DNA of 64,000 nt, taken from positions 381,317-445,316 of the forward strand of contig NZ_WTYT01000004.1 in assembly GCF_009827595.1 (NCBI RefSeq). The letters are read 5' to 3'. Below the pieces are notes generated by a model. That model saw only the letters and a list, made by a program, of their open reading frames with translations, was not told the DNA's origin and made no database searches. The stretch comes from Altericroceibacterium endophyticum. GTDB lineage: Bacteria > Pseudomonadota > Alphaproteobacteria > Sphingomonadales > Sphingomonadaceae. The position numbers were made by a program, and so were the translations under genes. Of the stretch, positions 36,501 through 48,400 are shown one piece after another. Positions within the stretch are counted from its first letter, which is position 1; each line of letters opens with the position of its first letter.

Positions 36501-36798
36501 CGTCAAATCCGCGGCACAGCTGCGTCTGCGCCCGATCATCATGACGTCGCTGGCCTTCATTCTGGGCATGGTGCCGCTGGTGATCGCATCCGGGGCCGGT
36601 GCAGCAAGCCGTATCGCGGTTGGCTCCGGCGTTATGGGCGGCATGATTGCAGCAACGACTATCGGCATCTTCGTAATCCCGCTGCTCTATCTGCTGGTGC
36701 GCAAGCATCTCAGCCGGAGACAGCCGGAAGCAGTGGGCCATCTGGAAGAGAATGATCACAATCCGCAAAGCGGCCCGGCGGCCGGAGACAACGCATGA
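33541..36798 (+). CDS. RND multidrug efflux pump, inner-membrane subunit (AcrB/MexB, HAE1)
   Basis: Proton-driven trimeric exporter of 1085 residues, slightly longer than AcrB (1049). It begins with a GTG start and the canonical [46 protein letters not shown]. The proton-relay aspartate pair is in [22 protein letters not shown], and the second-half relay region in [22 protein letters not shown]. An insert of about 40 residues ([28 protein letters not shown]) lies in the large cytoplasmic loop between the two halves. The stop overlaps the outer-membrane gene start by four bases. Substrates are likely hydrophobic or aromatic compounds, an inference from the family. Confidence 0.96.
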   Translation: [1085 protein letters not shown]

Positions 36799-38252
36799 CC
36801 CGGAAATTTCTGTCCACCGCAGCCATGGCGCTCGCCCTGTCCGGCTGCATCAATATGGCACCGGATCATGAGCGGCCGGCACTAACCACCAGCCCCGCCT
36901 ATGATCCGGATTATCGCCCGGATGGGATGACCATTGCCAGCCGTCTGGGATGGCGTGACTTCGTCACCGACCCGCGGCTGGAGGAGCTTATCGCCACCGC
37001 CATACGCAACAATCGTGATCTGGTTGCGGCTACAGCGCGGATAGAACAGGCGCGGGCCCAATATCGGATCGATGACAGCCGCCGTCTACCCAATGTCGTG
37101 GCCGATGCCAGCGCAACCCGCTCTCGCACCCCGCTGACCGGTATTGCCGGGGCCGCCGCTGGGGGTGAGAACGCGCCCTCCTCCATCACCCAGAATCAGT
37201 TTCAGGTGGGTGTTGGCGTTTCATCATTCGAACTCGATTTCTGGGGCCGGGTGGCCAATCTGAGCGATGCGTCACGGGCGCAATATCTGGCCAGCGTCGC
37301 CAATCAGCGGGCCTTCTATCTCTCGCTGATTGCAGATGTTTCCAGCACCTATTTCCAGCTGATCGAAGCGGAAGAGCAGATTGCCCTCGCCGATGCGACA
37401 GCAAAAAGCCGTCAGGACGGCTTGGAAATTGCCAAGCTGCGCCTTGATGCCGGCGTGACCTCCGCCCTGCCCTATCGTCAGGCAGAGAGCCTGTTGACGC
37501 AGGCCCGGCAGCAATTGGCCAGTCAGCAGCTCGGCGCCGCCCAGTTGCGCAACCAGCTCTCGGTGCTGGTGGGTGGCCGAATTCCAGACCAATTGCCCCA
37601 ACGCATGACGCTGGCCGCGCAGGATAATGGCATCCGCCTTGATCCTGGGCTCCCGTCGGATCTGATGCTGCTGAGACCTGACATTATCGCAGCGGAAGAA
37701 CAATTGCGCAGCGCGCGCGCCAATATCGGTGCGGCCCGTGCGGCCTTCTTCCCGAGTATTTCGCTCACCGGCAATTCGGGTTTCGTCTCCAACGAACTCG
37801 ACAATTTGTTCACTGATGGCGGACTGAGCTGGAGCTTCGGCCCCTCTATCAACCTGCCGATCTTTGACTGGGGCCAGCGCGAGGCCAATCTCGATCTCGC
37901 CAAAGCCCGCGAGGTCGAACAGGTCGCCAATTACGATCTGACCGTTCAGAACGCGTTTCGCGAAGTTTCCGACGCGCTGGCTGGCCGGCGCTGGCTGGCA
38001 CAGCAAGTCGATACTCTGATTGCCGGGGTGGCCGCGCAGCAAAAAATCGCCGACATTGCCCGTCTGCGTTACCGCGAAGGCGTTGCCGATTATCTTGAAG
38101 TGCTGGATGCGGAGCGCAATCTCTTCACCGCGCAGCAGAATTTGCTGACGACACGGCGGGCTTATCTGCAGAACCAGACAACATTGTTCATCGCCTTGGG
38201 CGGCGGGTTGCAGAGTGCACAAGAGGATCTGGTCAGCCCCGCAGAGGACTAA
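36795..38252 (+). CDS. RND efflux outer-membrane channel (OprM/NodT family), lipoprotein
   Basis: TolC-like outer-membrane factor of 485 residues. The lipoprotein signal ends in LALSGCINM (lipobox LSGC). Two repeated halves of outer-membrane efflux protein domain follow (residues about 60-240 and 275-460), with AIRNNRDLVAATARIEQARAQYRI, SSFELDFWGRVANLSDAS and PSINLPIFDWGQREANLDLAKAR. It completes the tripartite pump. Its start codon overlaps the pump stop (ATGA), so the three subunits are translationally linked. Confidence 0.95.
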   Translation: MTRKFLSTAAMALALSGCINMAPDHERPALTTSPAYDPDYRPDGMTIASRLGWRDFVTDPRLEELIATAIRNNRDLVAATARIEQARAQYRIDDSRRLPNVVADASATRSRTPLTGIAGAAAGGENAPSSITQNQFQVGVGVSSFELDFWGRVANLSDASRAQYLASVANQRAFYLSLIADVSSTYFQLIEAEEQIALADATAKSRQDGLEIAKLRLDAGVTSALPYRQAESLLTQARQQLASQQLGAAQLRNQLSVLVGGRIPDQLPQRMTLAAQDNGIRLDPGLPSDLMLLRPDIIAAEEQLRSARANIGAARAAFFPSISLTGNSGFVSNELDNLFTDGGLSWSFGPSINLPIFDWGQREANLDLAKAREVEQVANYDLTVQNAFREVSDALAGRRWLAQQVDTLIAGVAAQQKIADIARLRYREGVADYLEVLDAERNLFTAQQNLLTTRRAYLQNQTTLFIALGGGLQSAQEDLVSPAED

Positions 38253-38316
38253 ATTCTTGTGACGAGGTCTGGCCGCTCCAGAGATCGGCCTCCCCAAAAG
38301 ATACTGTTACCGTGAT

Positions 38317-38348
38317 AGGGGTAGATGCGCTGCATCTGCCCCTTTCTT
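38317..38348 (+). terminator. Intrinsic terminator after the efflux operon
   Basis: GGGGTAGATGC, loop GCT, GCATCTGCCCC (one T-G pair) followed by TTTCTTC, 65 bases after the last efflux gene. Confidence 0.78.
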
Positions 38349-38465
38349 CATATTGATCGAGTACAGTTCTATCCGCCACATCATGGCGCTCTGTGCGTCA
38401 ATCCGGCCTGTTCGGGGGACGTTTGTGGCACATCTCCCGATGGTCTCTTTCGCCTTGTGCCCATA

Positions 38466-38492
38466 CAAAAAGGCCGGGAGAATTCTCCCGGC
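38466..38492 (-). terminator. Intrinsic terminator of the giant autotransporter gene
   Basis: A perfect 22-base palindrome (GGCCGGGAGAA / TTCTCCCGGCC) followed on the minus strand by TTTTTG, 40 bases after the stop codon. It is convergent with the efflux operon terminator; the 280-base stretch 38253-38532 holds only these two terminators. Confidence 0.88.
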
Positions 38493-38532
38493 CTCTCTGC
38501 TGATCAGTGTGTCAGATCAGACTGACACGGCA

Positions 38533-39420
38533 TCACAAGGCGATACGGATACCGGCCTGAACCTTCGCATCCGTATAGTCGTCGCTCACCGTTGCACCGA
38601 CGCCGAATTGCAGATCGACATTCTTCTGCTTCAGCACAGCGCGCAGATCGAAACGGGCGGCATCCTTGACCCCCGGAGCACCAAACGTATCGAACGTCTG
38701 CTGCTGCGCGGTGTAGAACGCTCCGGTGACGGAGCGCTCCGGATCGAAATCGTGGATCCATGCCCCACGCAGCGATGCCACCAGGGAAGACCCTTCGGAA
38801 AGCTGCGTTTCACCGCCAATATCCATGCCGAGCCAGCTACGCGTACGCGCCGTACCCTTTGCGGAAATGGCAAGATCAAGCGGCCCGTGACCGGCATTGT
38901 AGCCTGGCTCAGCCGTTTCTTCGAAGGCATTCATATCGAGCTGCGTGAAGTCGAGCGCACCGAAGGGTTGAACCTTCAGCTCACCGGCATTGAAGACCCG
39001 GGCAATCTGAAGACGGCCGGAATAGCCGTGCAGATTAACATTGCCATAGGCCATGCCGTAATTCGCGACCGACGTGGTCATCGAACGATTATACTTCATG
39101 TCGATCCGGCTGTAGAGCAGATCAGCACTGATCGTCCACGCACCCGGATGCATGCCCGCATAGACACCGCCGGTATAGACCTTGACCTTGCCTTCCGTAC
39201 CAACGCCCGGAACCTTGAAGTCCTGAGGATTGTAACCGAAGGTCGCGCCGATCACGGTCCGGTCATTCGGGCGAATGTCCCAACCACCCTGAATGGCATA
39301 GCCATAATTGCGCATGTCATGGCTGCCGTTTGCGCCAGCCAGACGTTCCCGTCCGCCTTGCATGGCCAGCCACAGATTGCCCGAAGGTTCGGAGCGATAT
39401 TCAGCCGCATAGGGGCCGAC
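38533..39420 (-). other. Autotransporter beta-barrel domain region
   Basis: The last roughly 290 residues of the giant protein match the autotransporter translocator: NYGYAIQGGWDIRPNDRTVIGATFGY, VYTGGVYAGMHPGAWTISADLLYSRID, LHGYSGRLQIARVF and QPFGALDFTQLDMNAFEE, with regularly alternating polar and hydrophobic residues. It would sit in the outer membrane and export the passenger. Confidence 0.88.
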
Positions 39421-42400
39421 ACGCTGCTGCAACTGCGTTTCAATCAGGTCATGCGTGGTGGCAATGGCCGAGAACGATGCCGTCTGTCCTGCCGTGATAC
39501 CTTCCCCGCTCAGGCTGTCATACAGCATGCCGAGATCGTCCACGTTGTCGACAGCGAAGATCGCCGCCGCCGTGGGCGCAAAGGTGTCATTCGGGTTCAT
39601 CTGGATCGCATTGACCGCGCCGCCCACATTGGATTGCAGACCGGTCAGACCCTCCGGCGCATAATCGATGACATAATTCAGCGATTGCGCATTGGTGGAA
39701 TAGGTCAGCGCATAGGTAGCCGAAGCGGAAACAGGCGTAATCAGTTCCACCTCATTGGCGGCCGTCACGCCGCCTTCAGCCGTGATGATTGCCAGCTCAT
39801 GCTCGCCCGTCTGGGCATAGCCCGTATTGAGCAGATTGACGCTGACCGTCCCATCGACAACTACCGAACCTGAAACCAGCACCTGATCCGAGCTGTTCGT
39901 CTGGAAATCGAGATCCAGATTATACATGCTGGTTTCCGTCAGGGCGAAATTGCCCATCACGGCCAGGTCAGCAACAAGGCCGACTTCGCCCGGATTGATC
40001 AGGCCGGAATTGGTAAAAACGCCGGTGCCGACATTCACGATCGGGCCAGCCAGGAACTGACCACCATCAACATTGGTGAAGCTGTTATCGCCCTCACCCA
40101 GATCGATGGAGCCGATAACCAGACCGGAATTGACGATCGTGTTGTTACCGCCTTCAGCGAAGATGACCATGCCATCGTCCCCATCCAGCGTCTGCAGCGT
40201 GCCTGCGGTCGTGATCGTATTGTCTGCTCCGCCCAGCAGAGACAGCGCATTGCCGCCCTTGCCGCCGACGATATCGACTTCGCCGATATTCACCGTAATC
40301 GCGGAACCACCACCATCACCCTGGCTCTTAACCACCAGAGCGCTGGAACCATCGCCCTGCGTCAGGACATTGGCATTGACGGTCAGATCAACCGTCCCGC
40401 CCTTGGCCCCGGCGCCAGAGCCGACCGACTCTGCAACCACACCATCCGCATTCGCCCCGGCGGTGACGATGGCCGAATTGACCACCAGATCAACCGCGCC
40501 GCCATCACTGGCCGGCAAAGCCATAGGCGTGATGTCTGCCGGTGCGAGACTTTGCGTCGTCAGTGCAACATTGGGCAGCGCCATGATCGACATTGGGCCA
40601 ACAGCGACCGGATCAAGGCTGCCCGGTGATTGCGGCAAGTCGCGTGCCGTGATCTGCGGGTTCAGGACCGAGCCAAAGCGATTGGTCGCAACGACAGTTC
40701 CGCCGCCGCCGCCGATTGATTGGACGATCAGACCAGTCGAACCGGCTCCGGTGGTGACGATTTCATCATTGATTGTGACTGAAACATCGCCGCCAGTGCC
40801 CGTACCGCCGCCAGAGCTGAGCGTGCTGGCAATGTTGGCCCCCACGCTGTTTATATAGCCGCCACCGCCGCCAATCGATTGAATGACGACACCTGCCGCC
40901 GCAGCTCCAGTGGTTTGAACCGCAGCATCAAGCACGAAATCAATCGCGCCGCCATTACCGGTGGAACCACCAAGGCTCAGATCGCTCACGACGCCCGATC
41001 CACGCGTGTTCTCAATGCCGGTATAACCGCCGCCGCCACCGATCGACTGCAGGATAATGCCGGTTGCGCCGGCCCCTTCCGTAACCACGCTGGCGCTCTG
41101 GCGAAGCATAATGTCACCGCCATTGCCGCCCGCGCCGGTGCCACCTGCACCAAGCGAGATGCCATCACCCGACACTTCAAAGCCGTTAAGCGCGGTCAAG
41201 GTGTTGGCACCGCCGCCACCGCCGATCGACTGCACCAGCATGCCTGTCGCCAGGCGGCCAGTCGTGCCGATTGCACCGGAGGAGTCGGTGAAGGTAATAT
41301 CGCCGCCATTGCTGGCCACATTTTGCGAGCCACCGCTATAGAGCGAAACGCTGTTCAGCGTGCCTTCGGCTTCGCCGAGCGCCAGCGTATTCACACCGCC
41401 ACCGCCGCCGATCGATTGTGCCACCAGGCCCATTGCCGCATGGCCTTCCGTCACGATCACCGCATCATTGGCAATCGTAACATCCGCACCGGAGCCGGCA
41501 GAACTGCCCGCACCGCCTGCAACGGCCGCAATAAAGGAAGCTTCGGAGGCAAAGACCACGTCACCCGTGACGCCTTCTGCACCGCCGCCGCCGCCGATCG
41601 ACTGCGCAACTAGGCCAATGGCACCAGCCCCCGTATTGTAGATCGTGTTACCGTTGGTGACCGTAACCAGATTGCCGTCGCCAATATAGCCACCGGTCGA
41701 ACCGGAGCGGAGCGTGAGCCCCCCTTCACCGAATTCCAGCGGATCAGGAACGGAGATGGCAGCATTACCGCCGCCCGCGCCAATCGCCTGCGCCAGAATA
41801 CCATAGGACAAGGCCCCCTGGCTCTGTAGCTGACCACCGGAAATATCGACCACGACCTCGCCCTGCGAGCCGCTGACACCTTCACCCGAGCCGCCAAGCT
41901 GCAGAGTTACCGTGTCGAAAGCACCGCTTTGCGCATCAATGGCAAAGACGGACTGACCGCCGCCGCCAGCAATGCTCTGAGCCAGAACTGCGATGGAATC
42001 ATCAGCTTCGGTAAGGATCGTTCCGGTTGAGATTACCGTCACATCACCGCCATCACCGCCAGCGCCACCCTGACCGCCGAGGACATTCGCCATCGTGCCG
42101 CCAGAAACATCCAGCGAACCGGCAAAGCCAGCAGCGCCGCCGCCGCCGCCGATGGACTGGGCGAGCACACCAACCGAGCCCGAGCCCTGAATGATCATGT
42201 CGCCACTATTTGTAACGGTGATGTCACCGCCATCGCCGCCTGCACCGCCCTGACCGCCAAGGATCGAGTTCAGGCCGACATTACCCGTCGATACGGTGCC
42301 GGTCGCGGAAACCCCGCCGACACCGCCGCCGCCGCCGATGCTCTGTGCAAAAATGCCGTAGGACAGGTTGCCCTGCGTGTTCAGCGTCTTGCGATTTTCC

Positions 42401-45400
42401 AGCGTCACATTGCCGCCGTCACCGCCATCACCGCCTGTGCTTCCGAGATTATTGGTAATACCTGCGCCGACATTGGCATTGCCGAGCAGCGAATAGCCGC
42501 CCAGACCGCCACCGCCGCCCACGCTTTGCGCAAACAATGCAATCGACTGATTGGCACGGGTCTGCACCCGACCGCGGCTAACCACGGAAATATCGCCGCC
42601 ATCACCGCCAGCACCGCCGCTGGCACCCAGAACCTGCGTCGTTGTTGCATCGGCCGCCAGCGACAGACCGCCGCTGAAGCCACCAGCGCCGCCGCCGCCG
42701 CCCACGCTTTGCGCGAAGATGGCCACGGAACCAACACCATGGGTAACCACGTCGCCGACATTGTTCATGGTGATGACGCCGCCATTCCCGCCCGCGCCAC
42801 CGCTGCCACCAAGAGCGAGCGAGGCATAGGAGCCCGCCGACAATGCACCGCTAACCGCCATGCCGCCGGTACCGCCGCCGCCGCCAACGCTTTGGGCAAA
42901 GATACCATAGGACTGGTCGCCCAGAACTTCGGCATTGCCGCCAAACAAGTTTTCCATGGTGATCGCGCCACCGGCACCGCCGGCGCCACCAGAACCACCC
43001 AGCGTGTTCGCAAAACCGTCGCCGGCATTAGCGCCGCCGCTCAGGGCAAAGCCGCCCTTGCCGCCGCCGCCGCCAACCGACTGCGCCAGCATTGCGATCG
43101 AATTGGCTCCTTCCATGAGAATATATTTGGAATTGGTGATGGCAATCGTTCCGCCTTCGCCACCTATGCCAGCATCGCCGCCAAGGGTCTGGGCAATCGA
43201 GCCACCGCCGGAGACATTCAGCGAACCGGCAAAGCCGCCCGCACCGCCGCCGCCGCCAACCGATTGGCCGAACATGCCGACGGAGCTGCCGCCTTGGCCA
43301 ACGATATAGCCATCATTGCTCAGGGTAACATCGCCGCCAATACCGCCCGCGCCGCCCAGCGCGCCGAGCGTGATATTGACCGTGTCCGCTACACTCAGTG
43401 TGCCATTAACGGCCGAACCAGCAGCACCGCCGCCACCGCCGACCGACTGGCCGAAGATACCATAAGACAAATCACCTCTGGTCAGAATGGTGGCATCGGT
43501 TGCGTTGGCCAGCGTTACACTGCCACCCGCGCCGCCATTGCCGCCCGCACCGCCAAGGGCGTTGCTGAGTGACGAAAGCCCCGCACCTGCTGCCAGCGAA
43601 AATCCGCCATGGCCGCCGCCGCCGCCAACCGACTGACCGAACAGACCAACGGAGTTCGTCCCGTCCGCTTCAATCAGACCGCTATTGGTAAGCGTCACCA
43701 CGCCGCCAGTTCCGCCATCGCCACCGGCACCGCCCAGAGTAAGTGCAAATGCACTGTCACCCGAACCGGTCAGACTGCCGGAGAAACCGCCAGTGCCGCC
43801 GCCGCCGCCAACCGACTGGGCCAATGCGCCTACGGCGGAATTGCCCTTGGTCAGGATCAGACCGGCATTTTCGATGCTGACTGTAGCACCTTTGCCGCCC
43901 GCTCCGCCGGCACCGCCACCAATCGCTGACGCGGCATCACCGCTGAGCGAGATGCTGGCCCCCATGGCAAAGCCGCCATTACCGCCGCCGCCGCCAATCG
44001 ACTGCGCCACGAGACCATAGGCTGCATCGCCTTCGGTAACGATCTGACCATCTGCGCCATTCTCCAGCGTGATCGCGCCGCCATCACCGGCTGCGCTGCC
44101 ATTGCCGCCAATCGCTTCGGACAGGGCCGTCAAGCTGGCCGCACTGCCATTCAGCGCAAAGCCGCCACTGCCGCCACCGCCGCCGATCGACTGCGCCAGC
44201 ACTGCGGTTGACCCGGTGCCCAGAGTGTAAATCGAACCATCATTGATGAAGCTGATCGTGCCAGCTGATCCGCCAGTGCCACCGGCACCGCCGATACTCT
44301 GATTAGCCGTGGCACCTTCTGCGGAGACACCTGCCCCCAGCGCAAAACCGCCAGAGCCGCCGCCGCCGCCGATCGTCTGCGCCAACACGCCGAACGCCAT
44401 ATCACCTTCAGTCCGGATCTGGCCTTCATTGCTGAGCAGTAGATCACCGCCCACGCCGCCGACACCGGCACCGCCGCCAATCGACTGGCTGACCGAGCTC
44501 TCAAGCGTGACCATGCCAGAAGCAGCAAAGCCACCACGACCGCCACCGCCGCCGATGGACTGCGCAACCAGACCATTCGAGCCGATGCCCGTGGTCAGGA
44601 TGTCGCTGCTCGTCGCAACGGTTACCGTGTCAGCATCGCGGCCTTCACCGCCAACGCCGCCCATGGTGCTCGACAACGCGCCGCCCAGCGACAGACCTGC
44701 ACTGGCTGATACGCCGCCATTGCCGCCGCCGCCGCCAATCGACTGCGCCAAAATGCCATCGGAGATTTCACCCGAAGTTGCGATCAGTAACGCGTCGCTA
44801 GTAACGGTAACCTTGCCAGCCTTACCGCCTGCGCCGCCCTGACCGCCAAGCGCTTGGCTAACACCTGCGGTAGACGAAACATTGCCCGAAAGCGCCATGC
44901 CGCCATTACCGCCGCCGCCGCCAATTGATTGCGCAACGATTGCGGCTGCATTGTCACCCATAGTGATCGCGCGGCCTGAAAGCATTTCGACCAGGACATC
45001 ATCAGCGTCCGAACCTTCACCGGCAAAACCGCCAATGGTGCTAGAGATGGTGCCTTCACCCGTAGCGATGGAGCCTGCAAAGCCGCCATTGCCACCGCCG
45101 CCGCCAATCGACTGCGCGATGATGGCATGGGCCGCATCCCCGCCTGTTGCGATGGCCATATCTTCTGTGCTGACGGTTACTGTCCCGGCATAATTGCCGT
45201 CGCCGCCATTACCCCCGAGCGCGGCCGAATAACCGACATCGCCAAGCGTTACGCCGCCACTGAAAGCAAAGCCGCCATTGCCGCCGCCGCCGCCGACGCT
45301 CTGCGCCAGAATTCCGTGGCTGAATTCGCCATTTGCGCGAACCAGATCTGCTTCTTCATCCTCAGAGACTTCAAAGCCAGTCATGATCTGCCCGGTTTTT

Positions 45401-48400
45401 GCCGTCACATCGACATGGCCAGCATGACCGCCCGCGCCGCCAGCACTGCCAATCGCCTGTGACAAAGAGCCGAGCGAAGAGGCTAAAGATGCGTTGACCG
45501 AGAAACCGCCGTTGCCGCCACCGCCGCCAATCGACTGCGCGACGATCGCCGCGGCATCCATACCATGGGTATAGATCGAACCGTCCTGCGTGATGGAGAC
45601 CGCACCGGCATTGCCTGCCGCACCCGCGCTGCCACCGACCGTGGAACCAGCCGCGCCAATGGATGCGAAGCTGCCACCTGCGGAGAAGCCGCCATTACCG
45701 CCACCTCCGCCGACGCTTTGCGCGTGGATGCCCACAGAGCCATCAGCCAGGATTTCGATTATGCCGGAATTTTTAACCGTCACATTGGCAGAATTGCTGG
45801 CTGTACCGCCGCCACCGCCGCCGATATTGCTGATCGCCGCGCCGTCGAGAGATACGCTGCCACCAGCGGAGAAGCCGCCATTGCCGCCGCCGCCGCCGAT
45901 CGACTGCGCGAGTATTGCGGTCGATTGCAGGCCCTTGGTGACGATAGTTCCGGTACGATCGACATTGACCTCACCGCCGAGTCCACCGCTGCCACCGGCA
46001 CCGCCAACGGACTGAGTGATTGAGAGGGATTCCCCGCCAAAGCTGCCGCCGGCGGCAAAGCCACCATTACCGCCGCCGCCGCCAATCGACTGCGCATAGA
46101 TACCGGCAGAGAAATTGCCATCCGTCTGGATATCGCCTTCGCCGAGCACATCAACACGCGCGCCGTCGCCAGCCGCGCCGCCTTCACCCGCACCGACCGA
46201 GGTGCTGACCAGGCCGGTCATCGTCGCGCCCAGACCCACAGCGAAGCCGCCATTGCCGCCGCCGCCGCCAATCGACTGAGCCAGAATTCCGTCGGCATCC
46301 ATACCAGTCGTGACGATGAAACCGTCACGATCGACCTTTACCGCTGCGGCATCGCCGCCGACACCGCCCGAACCGCCAACGCTGTCGGTCGCATTGGTGC
46401 CTTTATTGCTTATTCCAAGCGCTGCACTGAAGCCGCCATTGCCGCCACCGCCGCCGATCGACTGCGCGAAGACGCCCTTGGCCAGATTACCTTCGGTGCT
46501 GATATTGCCGGTGCCCAGAACCGTAACGATGCCCGCATCGCTGCCTTCACCGCCCCCGCCGGCACCGACCGTGCTCGACATGATTGTCGTGCCCGTGCTG
46601 ATATTTCCCCCGGCAGAAAACCCACCATTACCGCCGCCGCCGCCGATCGACTGCGCGAAAATCGCATTGGCCGCGAAGCCTTTGGTTCCAATATCACTGT
46701 TGGCCTCTACCCATACCGATCCGGCTTTCGAGCCATTGGCACCCAGGCCGCCAGTGATGGAGGATGTCGTTTGTCCCAGATTGCTCATGGAACTACCGGT
46801 CGAAAGCGTTCCGCCAGCGGCAAAGCCGCCATTGCCGCCGCCGCCGCCGATGCTCTGTGCGAAGACGCCGTTAGCATTGCTGCCTTCGGTTAAAATCGTG
46901 CCGCCGGTGGTGACTTTCACATTCCCAGCCTCGCCGCCGAGCGAACCGGCGCCGCCGCCAATGGAGGATTCGGCATTGCCGCCCATGGCGATCGCCCCGC
47001 CGACAGCAAAGGCACCGTCACCGCCACCGCCGCCGATGCTTTGCGCCAGCACGCCGTTGGCGGAATCACCAAGCGTACGGATTCCGTCAAAGGCCGTTAC
47101 CGTTACATCGGAAGCGTCGCCCCCAGCGCCGCCGCCGCCGCCGACCGAGGAAGCGCCGCTGGTTCCTTCCAGCGTGAAATCCAGATCGACAGAGAAGCCG
47201 CCGCTGCCGCCGCCGCCGCCGACGCTCTGCGCGAAGATGCCATTCGCTTTCGTACCTTCGGTATATATGAAGCCGGTATTGTTCACAGTGACGCTGTCAC
47301 CATCGCCCGCAACACCGCCTTCACCGCCGGTTGAACCGGAATGATCCAGGACCGTTGTCCGCCCGCCGACCGCGCTCGCAACATCGCCGTCCAACCCCTG
47401 CTCGCCGGAGAAGTCAGCTCCGATGGTCCAGCCACCATTGCCGCCGCCGCCGCCAATCGACTGCGCCAGAATACCATTTGAGACATCGCCCGCCGTAGCG
47501 ATCTTGCCGGTATTGGTTACCTTGACAGTAGAGCCGTCGCCCCCGGCCCCGCCAGCACCGCCGACTTGCGTGCTTGCCGCACCGTCTTTGGCCGAGAAAC
47601 CAGCCCCTACGGTAAACCCGCCGGAACCACCGCCGCCACCGACAGACTGCGCAAAAATGCCATTGGACCCGTTGCCGCCGGTAACGACGCTGTAGCCTTC
47701 ATATCCTTCCGGCACCTCGCCAGCAGCCTTGACGAGAACTTCCACGGATTTGGAATGGTTGCCGGTGCCGCCGAACCCGCCGATTGCCTGGCCTTCGGAC
47801 CCGCCTTTAACCGAAACCGAACCATTAATGGCAAAGCCGCCCGAACCACCGCCGCCGCCAACACTCTGCGCAAAGATGCCATGCGAAACATTGCCGGCGG
47901 TTACGACGAGGCCGGTGCTTTCGGCATAGACAGTCCCTGCTAGCGCCCCGGAACCACCTTCGCCGGCACTGGAGGAACCAATATTGCCCTTACCGATGGT
48001 CACCGCAGCACTCAGGCTGAGACCACCAGTGCCGCCGCCGCCGCCAACCGCCTGAGCGAGAATGCCTGAAGCATTGTTGCCAAGCGTGCTGACAATACCC
48101 GTCGAACGCAGATCGACATTGCCGGACTCATTGCCCGATCCGCCCGATCCACCAAGACTGATCCCAACCGCCCGGCTGTTTGACGCGGAAAGCGAGCCGG
48201 AAAATCCACCATTACCGCCACCGCCGCCGACTGACTGGGCAAACAGGCCAATGGAGTTATCCCCGCTGGTACCGATATTACCCGTCGAAACGAGGTTCAC
48301 GTCATCGGCATAGCCCCCCTGGCCACCATCGCCGCCCATGGCCAAAGCGAGTCCAGCACTGTTGCTCCCCGTCGTGAGCGTGCCAGCGACAGAGAAGCCG

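Noticed and set aside
38353-39873. Open frame of 506 codons on the plus strand opposite the autotransporter barrel
   Set aside because: It is antisense to a clear beta-barrel coding region, has no family-like sequence, and arises from the codon bias of the real gene.
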